Source: Planctomycetaceae bacterium
GTDB taxonomy: Bacteria > Planctomycetota > Planctomycetia > Pirellulales > UBA1268
Direction: 5' to 3'
NCBI GenBank assembly: GCA_009691925.1
Contig: SIAG01000010.1
Coordinates: 1-23,384 of the forward strand
DNA: 23,384 bases
In this document: positions 1 through 6,654 of the stretch, piece after piece
How positions within the stretch are numbered: position 1 is the first letter of the stretch
Layout: the number at the start of each line of letters is the position of its first letter
The notes under the pieces: generated by a model
The model's database searches: none
Told to the model about the DNA's origin: nothing
The model's input: the letters and a program-made list of their open reading frames with translations, nothing else
Program-made: the position numbers and the translations under genes

Positions 1-1
1 G

Positions 2-127
2 CTGCCACTCCGGCCCGACAGGCATGAACAGCGTGTGCGAAAACGACGGCCGAAGAACTACCCGCTCATGACCAAACCACGCGCCGAGTTGATGCAAGCC
101 CTTTCAGACCAAAGACTAAAGCCTTAA
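2..127 (+). CDS. IS4-like transposase, C-terminal tail (partial, runs off left edge)
   Basis: The reading frame is open from the window edge and ends at TAA 125-127, giving 41 residues. It includes a basic stretch reading RPDRHEQRVRKRRPKNYPLM followed by TKPRAEL. From memory, this RPxRxEPRxxKRRPKxYxxLTKPR pattern is the typical C-terminus of IS4-family DDE transposases, just before the element's right end. Only the tail is visible, so integrity and subgroup cannot be judged. Its last codons overlap, tail to tail, the stop of the convergent gene ending at 116. The terminal inverted repeat of the element should therefore lie close by, possibly in the stretch starting at about 121 (CCTTAACTTCGTGCCATTC). 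The family call is from pattern memory; the frame itself is directly visible. Confidence 0.6.
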   Translation: MPLRPDRHEQRVRKRRPKNYPLMTKPRAELMQALSDQRLKP

Positions 128-682
128 CTTCGTGCCATTCGTGGCTGGCTCCTTTTCTAGCGCTTCCACCGGCACGATCTTTCCAAACATGTGGCCGCCG
201 ACGGCGTCGTGCTGCCAGGTGCCGGCGTAGAGAGGGCCGTCGATGACGACGCGCGAGGAGAAGGTGCCCAGGCCAGGGATCGTGACGTTGTCGAGTGTGA
301 TCACCGGCGTCTTCCCCGCCCACTTTACTTCCACCGGCACTGGCACCGTCAGATCGACGCTGCCGTAGCGGATCCGCGTCGACACGATCCACAGATCGGC
401 CTCGCCTACTTTCGCCACCGACGAGATCGTGTATTCATCGCGGATCGGATCCTTGTCGTCGTCGCCGGCGATCGTGAACCGGCCGACGAGCTTGACGTTC
501 GTCATTGCCTTGGTGAACGCCGCAAACCGGGCGGCCTCGTCGTCGCCGTTGACGTCGGCTGCCGGAGTTTCCTTGGCAGGCGCGGCGGTCTCCTCGGCTC
601 GGAGCCATGCTGCGGTGGCGATCATTGCCGCGACGACGAGGGCGAATGAAAGGGAGGGTCCTGGTCCAGGGCGAACGGTCAT
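116..682 (-). CDS. small secreted protein of unknown function
   Basis: A 188-residue protein. The N-terminus has a short hydrophobic segment (about residues 10-27, SFALVVAAMIATAAWLRAEE) that looks like a signal peptide, followed by an Ala/Pro/Glu-rich linker to about residue 50. The remainder is predicted beta-rich, with a repeated pattern of short strands (VKLVGRFTIAGDD, YTISSVAKVGEADLWIVSTR, VPVEVKWAGKTPVITLDNV) and a GTWQHDAVGGHMFGKI stretch near the end. I know this type as a conserved planctomycete exported hypothetical protein but have no function for it. A GAGGG ribosome binding site lies seven bases before the ATG at 682. The last residues (ATNGTKLRL) fall beside the transposase tail and may derive from the insertion rather than from the original gene. 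Confidence 0.7.
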   Translation of the reverse strand: MTVRPGPGPSLSFALVVAAMIATAAWLRAEETAAPAKETPAADVNGDDEAARFAAFTKAMTNVKLVGRFTIAGDDDKDPIRDEYTISSVAKVGEADLWIVSTRIRYGSVDLTVPVPVEVKWAGKTPVITLDNVTIPGLGTFSSRVVIDGPLYAGTWQHDAVGGHMFGKIVPVEALEKEPATNGTKLRL

Positions 683-998
683 GGTGTTTCCCTCAATCAG
701 CGCTAGGAAGACTTTCGCGGGGATGGCTTCGGATGAGGCCCCAGCGGTACGCGAATCTTACAGCAGCCGAGATTGATCGCATCGGCCGCGTCCCCTTCCA
801 GCGGGGGCCGCTTGAACCCACCGGGGCGGAGCGCCTACCACAGCAACGTCATGATCGAGAGCCACCGCGGCCTGCTCCATCGCGCTCCGGAGGCCCGCCT
901 TCGCCTGCAAACGGCTTGAAAACAGCCTATCTCAATGCTATGAAATGCAAGAGTTGGCTTGAGCATCGGGGCGGCCGGCGCCGGGAAAGGAGGACTCC
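683..998. other. divergent intergenic region, 316 bases
   Basis: This spacer separates the minus-strand secreted protein gene from the plus-strand DUF1559 gene, so it should hold both promoters. Overlapping short frames here show no recognisable protein pattern. Apart from the candidate promoter at 916-944 and the AAAGGAGGA ribosome binding site at 986-994, I see no structure in it. Confidence 0.6.
916..944 (+). promoter_or_regulatory. candidate sigma-70-type promoter for the first DUF1559 gene
   Basis: TTGAAA at 916-921 and TATGAA at 939-944 are separated by exactly 17 bases. They match the -35 box in five of six positions and the -10 box in four of six. The pair sits 55 bases before the ATG at 999 in an otherwise GC-rich spacer, which makes it stand out. 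Housekeeping consensus in planctomycetes is poorly defined, so this remains tentative. Confidence 0.35.
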
Positions 999-2012
999 AT
1001 GGATCGGCGGAGGAGGGCGTTTACGCTTGTCGAATTGCTCGTCGTGATCGCAATCATCGGCACGCTCATTGGGCTTCTCCTCCCGGCCGTTGGGGCAGCC
1101 CGCGAGGCTGGCAGACGGGTCCATTGCCAGAACAACATGCGGCAACTCGGGCTGGCCGCCACCAACCATGAGTTGGCCCGGGGCCGGTTTCCGATCGGCT
1201 CCGAGTCGCGGCAGTGGGCTGCCAAGCCCGATTTCCCCCACCAGTTCTTCCGCTGGTCGGTGCTCGCCCATCTGGCCCCCTACTACGAGCAGGAGCAACT
1301 GCTCAACGCGCTCGATCTGACGGTGCCGCTCTACATCGGGCTCACGCCCAGCGACATCGCCCCGCACAACAAGCCGATCGTCAAGCTCACGATCCCGCTC
1401 TTCCTCTGCCCGAGCGATATCTCGATCCCAGTGTCCGACAACTTCGGCCCCACCAACTACGCCGGCTGCACCGGCTCCGGCGCTGGTGGTGGCTCCCCCT
1501 TCGACACCGACGGAATCTATTACATCAACTCAAGGACGCGTCACCGCGACGTCCGCGACGGGCTCTCGAAGACGGTCGCCTTCTCGGAGAGCATCCTCGG
1601 CGCCGGTCCCCTGGCCACAACGAACCGGGCAGCGGTCAACGCCAAGACCGGCTACGGCTTCGCGCTCACCGCGCCGCTCACCGATGCCGCCTGCGCCCGT
1701 CCTTTTTACTACAACCTCTCCGATCTCCGCGGATTCTCGTGGGCCAACGGCGAGTACCGCACGACGCTCTACAACCATGCCCGCATCCCCAACGATCCGA
1801 CGATGGACTGCCTGGCGGCACTGATGAGCGACCCCAACAAGGCGCGGATGTACGCCGGCTACGGCTGGCGGACGGCCCGCAGCCGCCACCCAGGCGGCGT
1901 GAACACGGGGATGGCCGACAGCAGCGTCCAGTTTGTCGCCGACGATGTCGATCCGGTCGTGTGGCGGGCCGCTGCCACCCGAGACGGCGGAGAGAGCGCA
2001 GCGCTGCCATGA
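999..2012 (+). CDS. DUF1559 pilin-like protein (prepilin-type N-terminus)
   Basis: A 337-residue member of the DUF1559 (SBP_bac_10) family that is greatly expanded in planctomycetes. Residues 1-35 form a type IV prepilin-like signal: a basic leader (DRRRRA) then FTLVELLVVIAIIGTLIGLLLPAV, with Phe as the expected methylated first residue after cleavage and Glu at mature position 5. The start of the mature domain (AAREAGRRVHCQNNMRQLGLAATNHE) and the C-terminal HPGGVNTGMADSSVQFV block are family signatures. It is probably processed by a PilD-type peptidase and anchored by its N-terminal helix, perhaps as a pseudopilin. The exact role of the family is unknown. The start is fixed by a strong AAAGGAGGA ribosome binding site at 986-994. 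It appears monocistronic. Confidence 0.9.
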   Translation: MDRRRRAFTLVELLVVIAIIGTLIGLLLPAVGAAREAGRRVHCQNNMRQLGLAATNHELARGRFPIGSESRQWAAKPDFPHQFFRWSVLAHLAPYYEQEQLLNALDLTVPLYIGLTPSDIAPHNKPIVKLTIPLFLCPSDISIPVSDNFGPTNYAGCTGSGAGGGSPFDTDGIYYINSRTRHRDVRDGLSKTVAFSESILGAGPLATTNRAAVNAKTGYGFALTAPLTDAACARPFYYNLSDLRGFSWANGEYRTTLYNHARIPNDPTMDCLAALMSDPNKARMYAGYGWRTARSRHPGGVNTGMADSSVQFVADDVDPVVWRAAATRDGGESAALP

Positions 2013-2136
2013 TTCTCGTCGTGCGCCTACCCGCCGCTTAGCAGGCTGATGCCAAAGTCGTCTTCACAGGCCTGGCGAGAGCGCCAAACTGCTCCCATCG
2101 GCTTCGGCTTGATCGGAGACAGACCCGAGAGGGGGC

Positions 2137-2364
2137 ATGGCACTCGGGAAGCGACGCAGGGAGCGGCAGCTGGAGGCCTTTGTCGTGGCCTCGGATCTGC
2201 CGAAATCTCCCGGCCATCGGTTCTCCACGGCACCCAACCGCCTGCTGGCGAAGCATGGCTTCGACCGAGCGCGCTTTGCTCTTGATCTCCATCGGTGCTC
2301 TCACGTAAAAGACCCGCCCTCGCAGTTATCGTGTGTTCCGATCGTCGTTTTTTCGCACTACTAG
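2137..2364 (+). pseudogene. IS1182-like transposase, N-terminal fragment
   Basis: A 75-codon frame begins at an ATG preceded by a GAGAGGGGG ribosome binding site. Its first 44 residues or so (MALGKRRRERQLEAFVVASD, then LPKSPGHRFSTAPNRLLAKH, then GFDR) resemble the conserved start of IS1182-type DDE transposases, which in my memory reads MxxGKRxxxRQxxLWVxxxxLPxSPGHPFYxxLNxLLAExGFD. After about 2268 the resemblance stops and the frame drifts to a TAG at 2362-2364, so the catalytic domain is gone. Several expected residues are already changed (GHPFY to GHRFS), as expected for an old, decaying copy. The flanks 2013-2136 and 2269-2397 show no further gene and may include element end sequence. Confidence 0.5.
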
Positions 2365-2399
2365 TCGCCGCTCCGTAGGAGCCGATAACCCGTTTTTTT

Positions 2400-2404
2400 G
2401 GAGA
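2400..2404 (+). promoter_or_regulatory. ribosome binding site that decides the start of the beta-propeller gene
   Basis: GGAGA at 2400-2404 lies five bases before the ATG at 2410. The frame is open further upstream to a TTG at 2398, but that codon overlaps this site. The ATG also places the signal peptide directly at the N-terminus, so 2410 is preferred. Confidence 0.6.
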
Positions 2405-2409
2405 CTACC

Positions 2410-3450
2410 ATGACGCGCTCATCGTTCCGCTCCTTCTTCGCCGCCGCCGCCGCCACCGCGGTCATACTCGCTGGGTCTGGCCGCGCCGAAACCGTCTACT
2501 TCACGAGCTACTCGACGGGGGCGCTGGTGCGCTACGACACGACCAACCCCGCCGGTACGATCACGGCGGTCTCACCTGGCGGCTCGACGACGAATCCCGC
2601 CGCGCTCGCCCTAGGACCAGACGGCAACCTCTACATCGGCCAGGATGGCGACTTCTCCTCGATCGCGCCGAGCATCTCCCGATTCAACCTCACGACCAAC
2701 ACGCTCTCGACCGTCTACACGTTCTCGTCGTTCGACGTCTTCCCCGGCAGCCTCGCGTTCAAGGGCTCCGACCTGCTCGTCGGCCGAAATCCTTTCTTCG
2801 TCAACACCGGGCCGATCGTGAAGCTGACGAACGTCACCGGCGGCACCGTCGGCGTGAGCGACTACACCACCGGCGGAAGTCTCGCGAGCAGCCCCGGCAT
2901 CGCGCTTGCCGCCGACGGGAAACTCTACGTGAGCGACCAGACCTACCACTTCGCTGGCACGTTCGCTGGCCAGGCGACCGGCTCTGTGAAGCGATTCGAT
3001 GCCTCCGGCGCCTACGTCGGCGAGCTCATCGCCGATGGCAACTCAAGCGCGAGCGGGCTCTACGGCCCCACCGGCCTGGCCATCAAGGGCACGACGCTCT
3101 ACACCGCCAGCATCATGACTGGCGCGATCCTGCAGACGAACCTCTTGACCGACGTCACGACGGCATTCGCCTCGGCGGGCGGCGGCTTTGAAGTCGGGGC
3201 GCTGGCGATCCTCTCCAACGGCGAGATCATCGCGGGGAGCCCGTCGGGTTCCGGGAAGATCTACGACTTCGCCGTCAATGGCACGCTCCTCGGCTCGTTC
3301 GCCACAGGCTTCGGCCAGATCGGCGGTATCGCCGTGGTGCCCACAGCGGCGGTGCCCGAGATCGACCCCGCCATGGGCGGAAGCGCCCTCGCACTGGTCG
3401 CCGGAGTGATGGCGATGGTCGAGCAGCGGCGTCGGCGAAGGGGGGCGTGA
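2410..3450 (+). CDS. secreted beta-propeller protein with VPEID-type C-terminal sorting tail
   Basis: A 346-residue protein with three parts. Residues 1-27 are a signal peptide (TRSSFRSFFAAAAATAVILA, ending at GRA). The body carries four or five NHL/SMP-30-like propeller repeats, each with a short strand after an Asp/Gly turn: ALALGPDGNLYIGQ, GIALAADGKLYVSD, GLAIKGTTLYTAS, ALAILSNGEIIAG. The last 30 residues have a VPEIDP motif, a hydrophobic helix (GGSALALVAGVMAMV) and a basic end (EQRRRRRGA). This architecture matches PEP-CTERM-like sorting signals recognised by exosortases, in a variant often seen in planctomycetes. The protein is probably exported, cleaved and anchored or released at the surface. 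No exosortase gene is in the window. The propeller's ligand is unknown. Confidence 0.8.
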   Translation: MTRSSFRSFFAAAAATAVILAGSGRAETVYFTSYSTGALVRYDTTNPAGTITAVSPGGSTTNPAALALGPDGNLYIGQDGDFSSIAPSISRFNLTTNTLSTVYTFSSFDVFPGSLAFKGSDLLVGRNPFFVNTGPIVKLTNVTGGTVGVSDYTTGGSLASSPGIALAADGKLYVSDQTYHFAGTFAGQATGSVKRFDASGAYVGELIADGNSSASGLYGPTGLAIKGTTLYTASIMTGAILQTNLLTDVTTAFASAGGGFEVGALAILSNGEIIAGSPSGSGKIYDFAVNGTLLGSFATGFGQIGGIAVVPTAAVPEIDPAMGGSALALVAGVMAMVEQRRRRRGA

Positions 3451-3491
3451 GCCCCGCCGCCCCGCGGCGTGCTGCTCGCCCCGAGGTGCGG

Positions 3492-5153
3492 TCACGGCGC
3501 CTTGATGCCGAGCCAGACGCTCTCTAGTCGCTCGGGGCCGAATCGCACCGGGAGCGGCGCGGCGTCGGCGGCCCCGGCGATCCTTGCCGCCACCTGCACT
3601 GGCCCGGAGAACGGCTCGGCTACCGTGATGACAAGCCCGACCTTCTTCGCCGCATCCCCCTCTGACGGCGACTGCACCGCTGCAGCGGTGACCCCCGCTG
3701 GCGGATCGACAAGAACGATGTCGAGCGATTCCTTGAAGCCATGCTCCCGGCCGATCGTGATCGCAAGCTCGAGCGGCTTGCCCGGCTCCCCCGTGACTCG
3801 ATCGACGTCACACGTGACCTTCACTTCGGGGAGATCGGGGCGGATTGTGAGCCGGTAGCCATGGGCCGGTCCAAAAAAGCCGCGTCGGTCGCGGACGACA
3901 GCCGTATAGACGCCATCGGCTGGCGCCTTCCAGGAGAGGGTTCCCGCTGGGTCGTCGGTGATCGCGAGCCGCTTTCCCTCGGAGTCCTCCAGAGCCAAAA
4001 CCGGATCGACGGCCGTGCCGATCGCGATTCCCTCGACAAGGAGCGTGTAGGCCATGTCTTTGATGGCGGTGAAGCGATGGAGGGCTCGCTGCTTCGGGGC
4101 AGTGAGCGCCCCTGAAAACATCACTGGCGGCGGAACACTTGCGCCCTCCGCCTGCGGCACGACCACCACCGGCATCTCCACGACCGGCAGGCTCACGCCG
4201 CCGCCGATGCCGTCGAGCGCGACGGCGATGCTGCGCCGGGCGCCCGTGGCGGATGGGGCGAGCGCCGCGGCGGGCACCGGAAGCGGGGCGTTGTCTGTGG
4301 GCAGTTTCCACCCGAGCGGTGCGAGCTGGGTATCGGCCCCGAGAGAGACAGCAAAAGGCAGCGTGGCGACGAGAAAGCCGCGCTTGGAGAGCGTGAGGCG
4401 ATAGACAAACGCTTCGCCCCCGGCCAGGCCGATCGTCGCATCGGCGGTCTCGGGGAAGCCGTAGACACGGACGAAATACTCCCCCGCGACAGGCACCGTG
4501 AACACGACGCGTGGATCGAGGCCGGCGGCGTCGAGATTTCGCGCGAGGAGCGAATGCCGGGCGTCGGCGACGTCGAGCGTGAGATCGGCCGCGGTGCCGA
4601 GGAGCCGATTGGCATCGGCCTGGGCAACGAGCGTTTCCCCGGCCGCCAGCGCGACCCGGTAGAGATCGACATCCCCCCCCTTGCCGAGCACACCATTGAC
4701 GACGACCACCGACCCGTCGACGGCGGTCGCCGCGGCGGGCTTGTCGTTGGGCTCTGTTTCCTCGATCTCCGGCAGATGGCCGACGACGAATCGGCGCACG
4801 GCCGTGGCCCCCTCCGGGGTCGTGAAGCGGACCAGAGTCGGCCCGAGCGCCGCGTCGGGCGCCACCGTCACGGCAAATGTCCCCGACTCCGGCTGGGGCT
4901 CCCACACCGTCCCTAGCCGCTCCGTCCACGCCTCAGCAGGCCAAGTAGGAAACGATCCCGCCACTTTCACAGTGACGGTCGCGCCGCGCCTGGCGCCGGG
5001 GGGAAAGAGCCGTGTTGCCTCTGGCGGCGCGGCCGACGCGGTGGCGCCAAACGCGAGGAGCGCAACGAAATGGTGCCAGCCACCAAATCTGGGTGGTTTG
5101 CGGCGGCTGTTTACCCATCTTCGCCAGATTTGGTGGCTGGCACCTTTTTCCAT
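3492..5153 (-). CDS. PPC-domain exported protein, third gene of the DUF1549-DUF1501 operon
   Basis: About 553 residues. Around residue 130 the sequence EIEETEPNDKPAAATAV and then GVLGKGGDVDLYRVALAAGE marks a bacterial pre-peptidase C-terminal (PPC) domain. A second, more diverged PPC-like unit (RALHRFTAIKDMAYTLLVEG to GFFGPAHGYRLTI) follows, with beta-rich Ig-like stretches at both ends. No catalytic domain is visible. Proteins of this build commonly follow DUF1549 and DUF1501 genes in planctomycetes. The ATG at 5153 shares its A with the TGA stop of the upstream DUF1501 gene (TGATG), so translation is probably coupled; a TTG one codon earlier is less likely. Residues 4-10 and 21-28 are encoded by the two arms of a palindromic repeat, so the N-terminal 28 residues look acquired. 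The hydrophobic stretch FVALLAFGATASA (29-41) would still serve as a signal peptide. Confidence 0.85.
   Translation of the reverse strand: MEKGASHQIWRRWVNSRRKPPRFGGWHHFVALLAFGATASAAPPEATRLFPPGARRGATVTVKVAGSFPTWPAEAWTERLGTVWEPQPESGTFAVTVAPDAALGPTLVRFTTPEGATAVRRFVVGHLPEIEETEPNDKPAAATAVDGSVVVVNGVLGKGGDVDLYRVALAAGETLVAQADANRLLGTAADLTLDVADARHSLLARNLDAAGLDPRVVFTVPVAGEYFVRVYGFPETADATIGLAGGEAFVYRLTLSKRGFLVATLPFAVSLGADTQLAPLGWKLPTDNAPLPVPAAALAPSATGARRSIAVALDGIGGGVSLPVVEMPVVVVPQAEGASVPPPVMFSGALTAPKQRALHRFTAIKDMAYTLLVEGIAIGTAVDPVLALEDSEGKRLAITDDPAGTLSWKAPADGVYTAVVRDRRGFFGPAHGYRLTIRPDLPEVKVTCDVDRVTGEPGKPLELAITIGREHGFKESLDIVLVDPPAGVTAAAVQSPSEGDAAKKVGLVITVAEPFSGPVQVAARIAGAADAAPLPVRFGPERLESVWLGIKAP
5072..5144. 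repeat. REP-like palindrome with perfect 21-bp arms
   Basis: Left arm 5072-5092 (begins GGTGCCAGCCACCAAATC) and right arm 5124-5144 are exact reverse complements, with a 31-base spacer. Beyond the arms the flanks are nearly symmetric as well (AAAT on the left, TTTTT on the right). GGTGCC-based palindromes flanked by A/T runs are typical of REP/BIME units mobilised by REP-associated tyrosine transposases. That class assignment is inference, because no second copy is in this window. The element lies inside the first 30 codons of the PPC gene. Confidence 0.65.
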
Positions 5154-6589
5154 CAAAACAGCTCGCGGATCGGCGTCGGATCGCTGACGAGGAACGTCGG
5201 CCGGCCGGCGGGAGTCAGAAAGCTTCTGGCCGGATCGATGCCGAGCTTCGTGTAGACGGTGGAGACGAAGTTCTCCGGCGAGAGGACGCGCTCGCTTGCC
5301 GAATGGCCGAGCCGGTCGGTGGCCCCGATCACCTGCCCGCCGGGGGCACCGCCACCGGCAAACAGGATCGACATCGCACTCGCCCAGTGGTCGCGGCCCG
5401 CTTTTGTCTGCCCGGGGAGCGTGGAGAGCTTTGGGGTGCGGCCAAACTCCCCCAGCGCGATCACCATCGTGGTCTCGAGGAGCCCGCGCGCGTCGAGATC
5501 GTTGATCAGCGCGGCGACGGTCTTGTCCCAGGTGGGGAGCCTGGTCTTGAGGGCGTCGAAGAGCGCACTGTGGTGGTCCCAGCCGCCGTCGTTGATGGTC
5601 ACGAATGGCACCCCCGCCTCGACGAGCCGGCGGGCGAGGAGGGCCTGCTGGCCGAAGGAGTTTCTCCCGTAGGCATCGCGGATACTGTCAGGCTCGGCGC
5701 CGATGTCGAAGGCGGCCTGGGCCGCGGGGGAGGTGACGAGGTCGTAGCCGCGGGCGTAGTGCTCGTCGATGCCGCGGACCGGGTCGCCGGCGGCCGGATC
5801 TTCAAAGCGCGGGAGGCGATCGGTGAGCGCCCGCAGTTCGCGGCGCTCGGCAAAGCGCGTCCCTTCGACGGAGCGCGGCGCGGCGAGATCACGGATCCGG
5901 AAACTGGCCGAATTGGGATCGTCGCTGACGACAAACGGGGCGTACTTGGCGCCGAGGAAGTTCGGGCCGCCGGAGCGGGTCATGCCGGCCAGCGCGAAGT
6001 AGCCGGGGAGGCCGTGCGGCGCCGGCCGCTCGTGCCAGGCGACCGAGCCCATGCTGGGGTGGAAGCTGACAAACGCACCGCAGCCGACCGGGATCCGCGG
6101 CGGAGCGCCGGTCATCATGTAATGGTTGCCGGCGCCGTGGTTGCCCTGGTTGTGGCACACCGAACGGATGATGGCGAACTTGTCGGCGATCTTCGCCAGC
6201 TCCGTCATATGCTCGGAGAACTGGATCCCCGGCACGCTCGTCGAGATCGGCGAAAACTCGCCGCGGACCTCGGCCGGGGCATCGGGCTTGGGATCGAAGG
6301 TCTCGAAGTGCGTTGGGCCGCCATCCATCCAGATGAGGATGCAGTTGGAAGGGGCACGGCCGGCCGGATCGGCTGCCCGCGCTGCGCGGACGAGGCGAAA
6401 GAGATCGAGAAAGCTTCCTCCGGCCAATCCGCCGATGCCAAGCTGCACCCCGCGGCGCCGGCTCATCGGCCGCGCCCACCAGGAGAGATTGGTGTCTACG
6501 GAATCGTGGGAATCGTGGGAATCGTGGGAATCGTGGGAATCGTGGGAATCGTGGGAATCGTGGGAATCGTGGGAATCGTGGTTGGCCAT
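5153..6589 (-). CDS. DUF1501 family protein with Tat-type signal
   Basis: A 478-residue DUF1501 protein, a planctomycete-rich family related to the alkaline phosphatase/sulfatase fold. The twin-arginine motif SRRRGVQLGIGGLAGGSF (from residue 43) predicts Tat export. Family signatures follow: ILIWMDGGPTHFETFDPKPD, IIRSVCHNQGNHGAGNHYMM, VIALGEFGRTPKLS, GRDHWASAMSILFAGGG and the C-terminal GRPTFLVSDPTPI. The substrate is unknown. The start is ATG 6589, preceded eight bases upstream by GAGG; an in-frame TTG at 6625 has no such site. Residues 4-30 are nine perfect His-Asp-Ser repeats encoded by a 9-bp microsatellite, an odd insertion ahead of the Tat motif. The gene lies 60 bases after the DUF1549/DUF1553 gene and overlaps the PPC gene by one base, so the three are likely cotranscribed. 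Confidence 0.92.
   Translation of the reverse strand: MANHDSHDSHDSHDSHDSHDSHDSHDSHDSVDTNLSWWARPMSRRRGVQLGIGGLAGGSFLDLFRLVRAARAADPAGRAPSNCILIWMDGGPTHFETFDPKPDAPAEVRGEFSPISTSVPGIQFSEHMTELAKIADKFAIIRSVCHNQGNHGAGNHYMMTGAPPRIPVGCGAFVSFHPSMGSVAWHERPAPHGLPGYFALAGMTRSGGPNFLGAKYAPFVVSDDPNSASFRIRDLAAPRSVEGTRFAERRELRALTDRLPRFEDPAAGDPVRGIDEHYARGYDLVTSPAAQAAFDIGAEPDSIRDAYGRNSFGQQALLARRLVEAGVPFVTINDGGWDHHSALFDALKTRLPTWDKTVAALINDLDARGLLETTMVIALGEFGRTPKLSTLPGQTKAGRDHWASAMSILFAGGGAPGGQVIGATDRLGHSASERVLSPENFVSTVYTKLGIDPARSFLTPAGRPTFLVSDPTPIRELF
6501..6581. repeat. 9-bp tandem repeat, nine perfect copies, coding for (His-Asp-Ser)9
   Basis: The unit GAATCGTGG repeats nine times without error. On the minus strand it is read as CAC GAT TCC, giving His-Asp-Ser near the N-terminus of the DUF1501 protein. 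Because the unit is a multiple of three, copy-number changes keep the frame. Confidence 0.95.
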
Positions 6590-6630
6590 GAAAAGTGCCT
6601 CTGCAAGAAAACCGGCTGCTGACAATCAGT

Positions 6631-6654
6631 CCTTCGATCAATCCTTCGATCAAT
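6631..6654. repeat. 12-bp direct repeat, two copies
   Basis: CCTTCGATCAAT occurs twice in tandem across the stop codon of the DUF1549/DUF1553 gene and the start of the spacer to the DUF1501 gene. It is probably a simple duplication. Confidence 0.7.

Noticed and set aside
3451..3491. GC-rich hairpin CGCCG-CCCCG-CGGCG between two convergent genes
   Set aside because: The stem is short, there is no U-tract on either strand, and such hairpins are expected by chance at this GC content.
5012..6622. Long plus-strand open frame of 536 codons opposite the DUF1501 gene
   Set aside because: It is antisense to the well-supported DUF1501 gene, has GIVGIV repeats from the microsatellite and shows no family pattern. 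Such shadows are common in GC-rich DNA.
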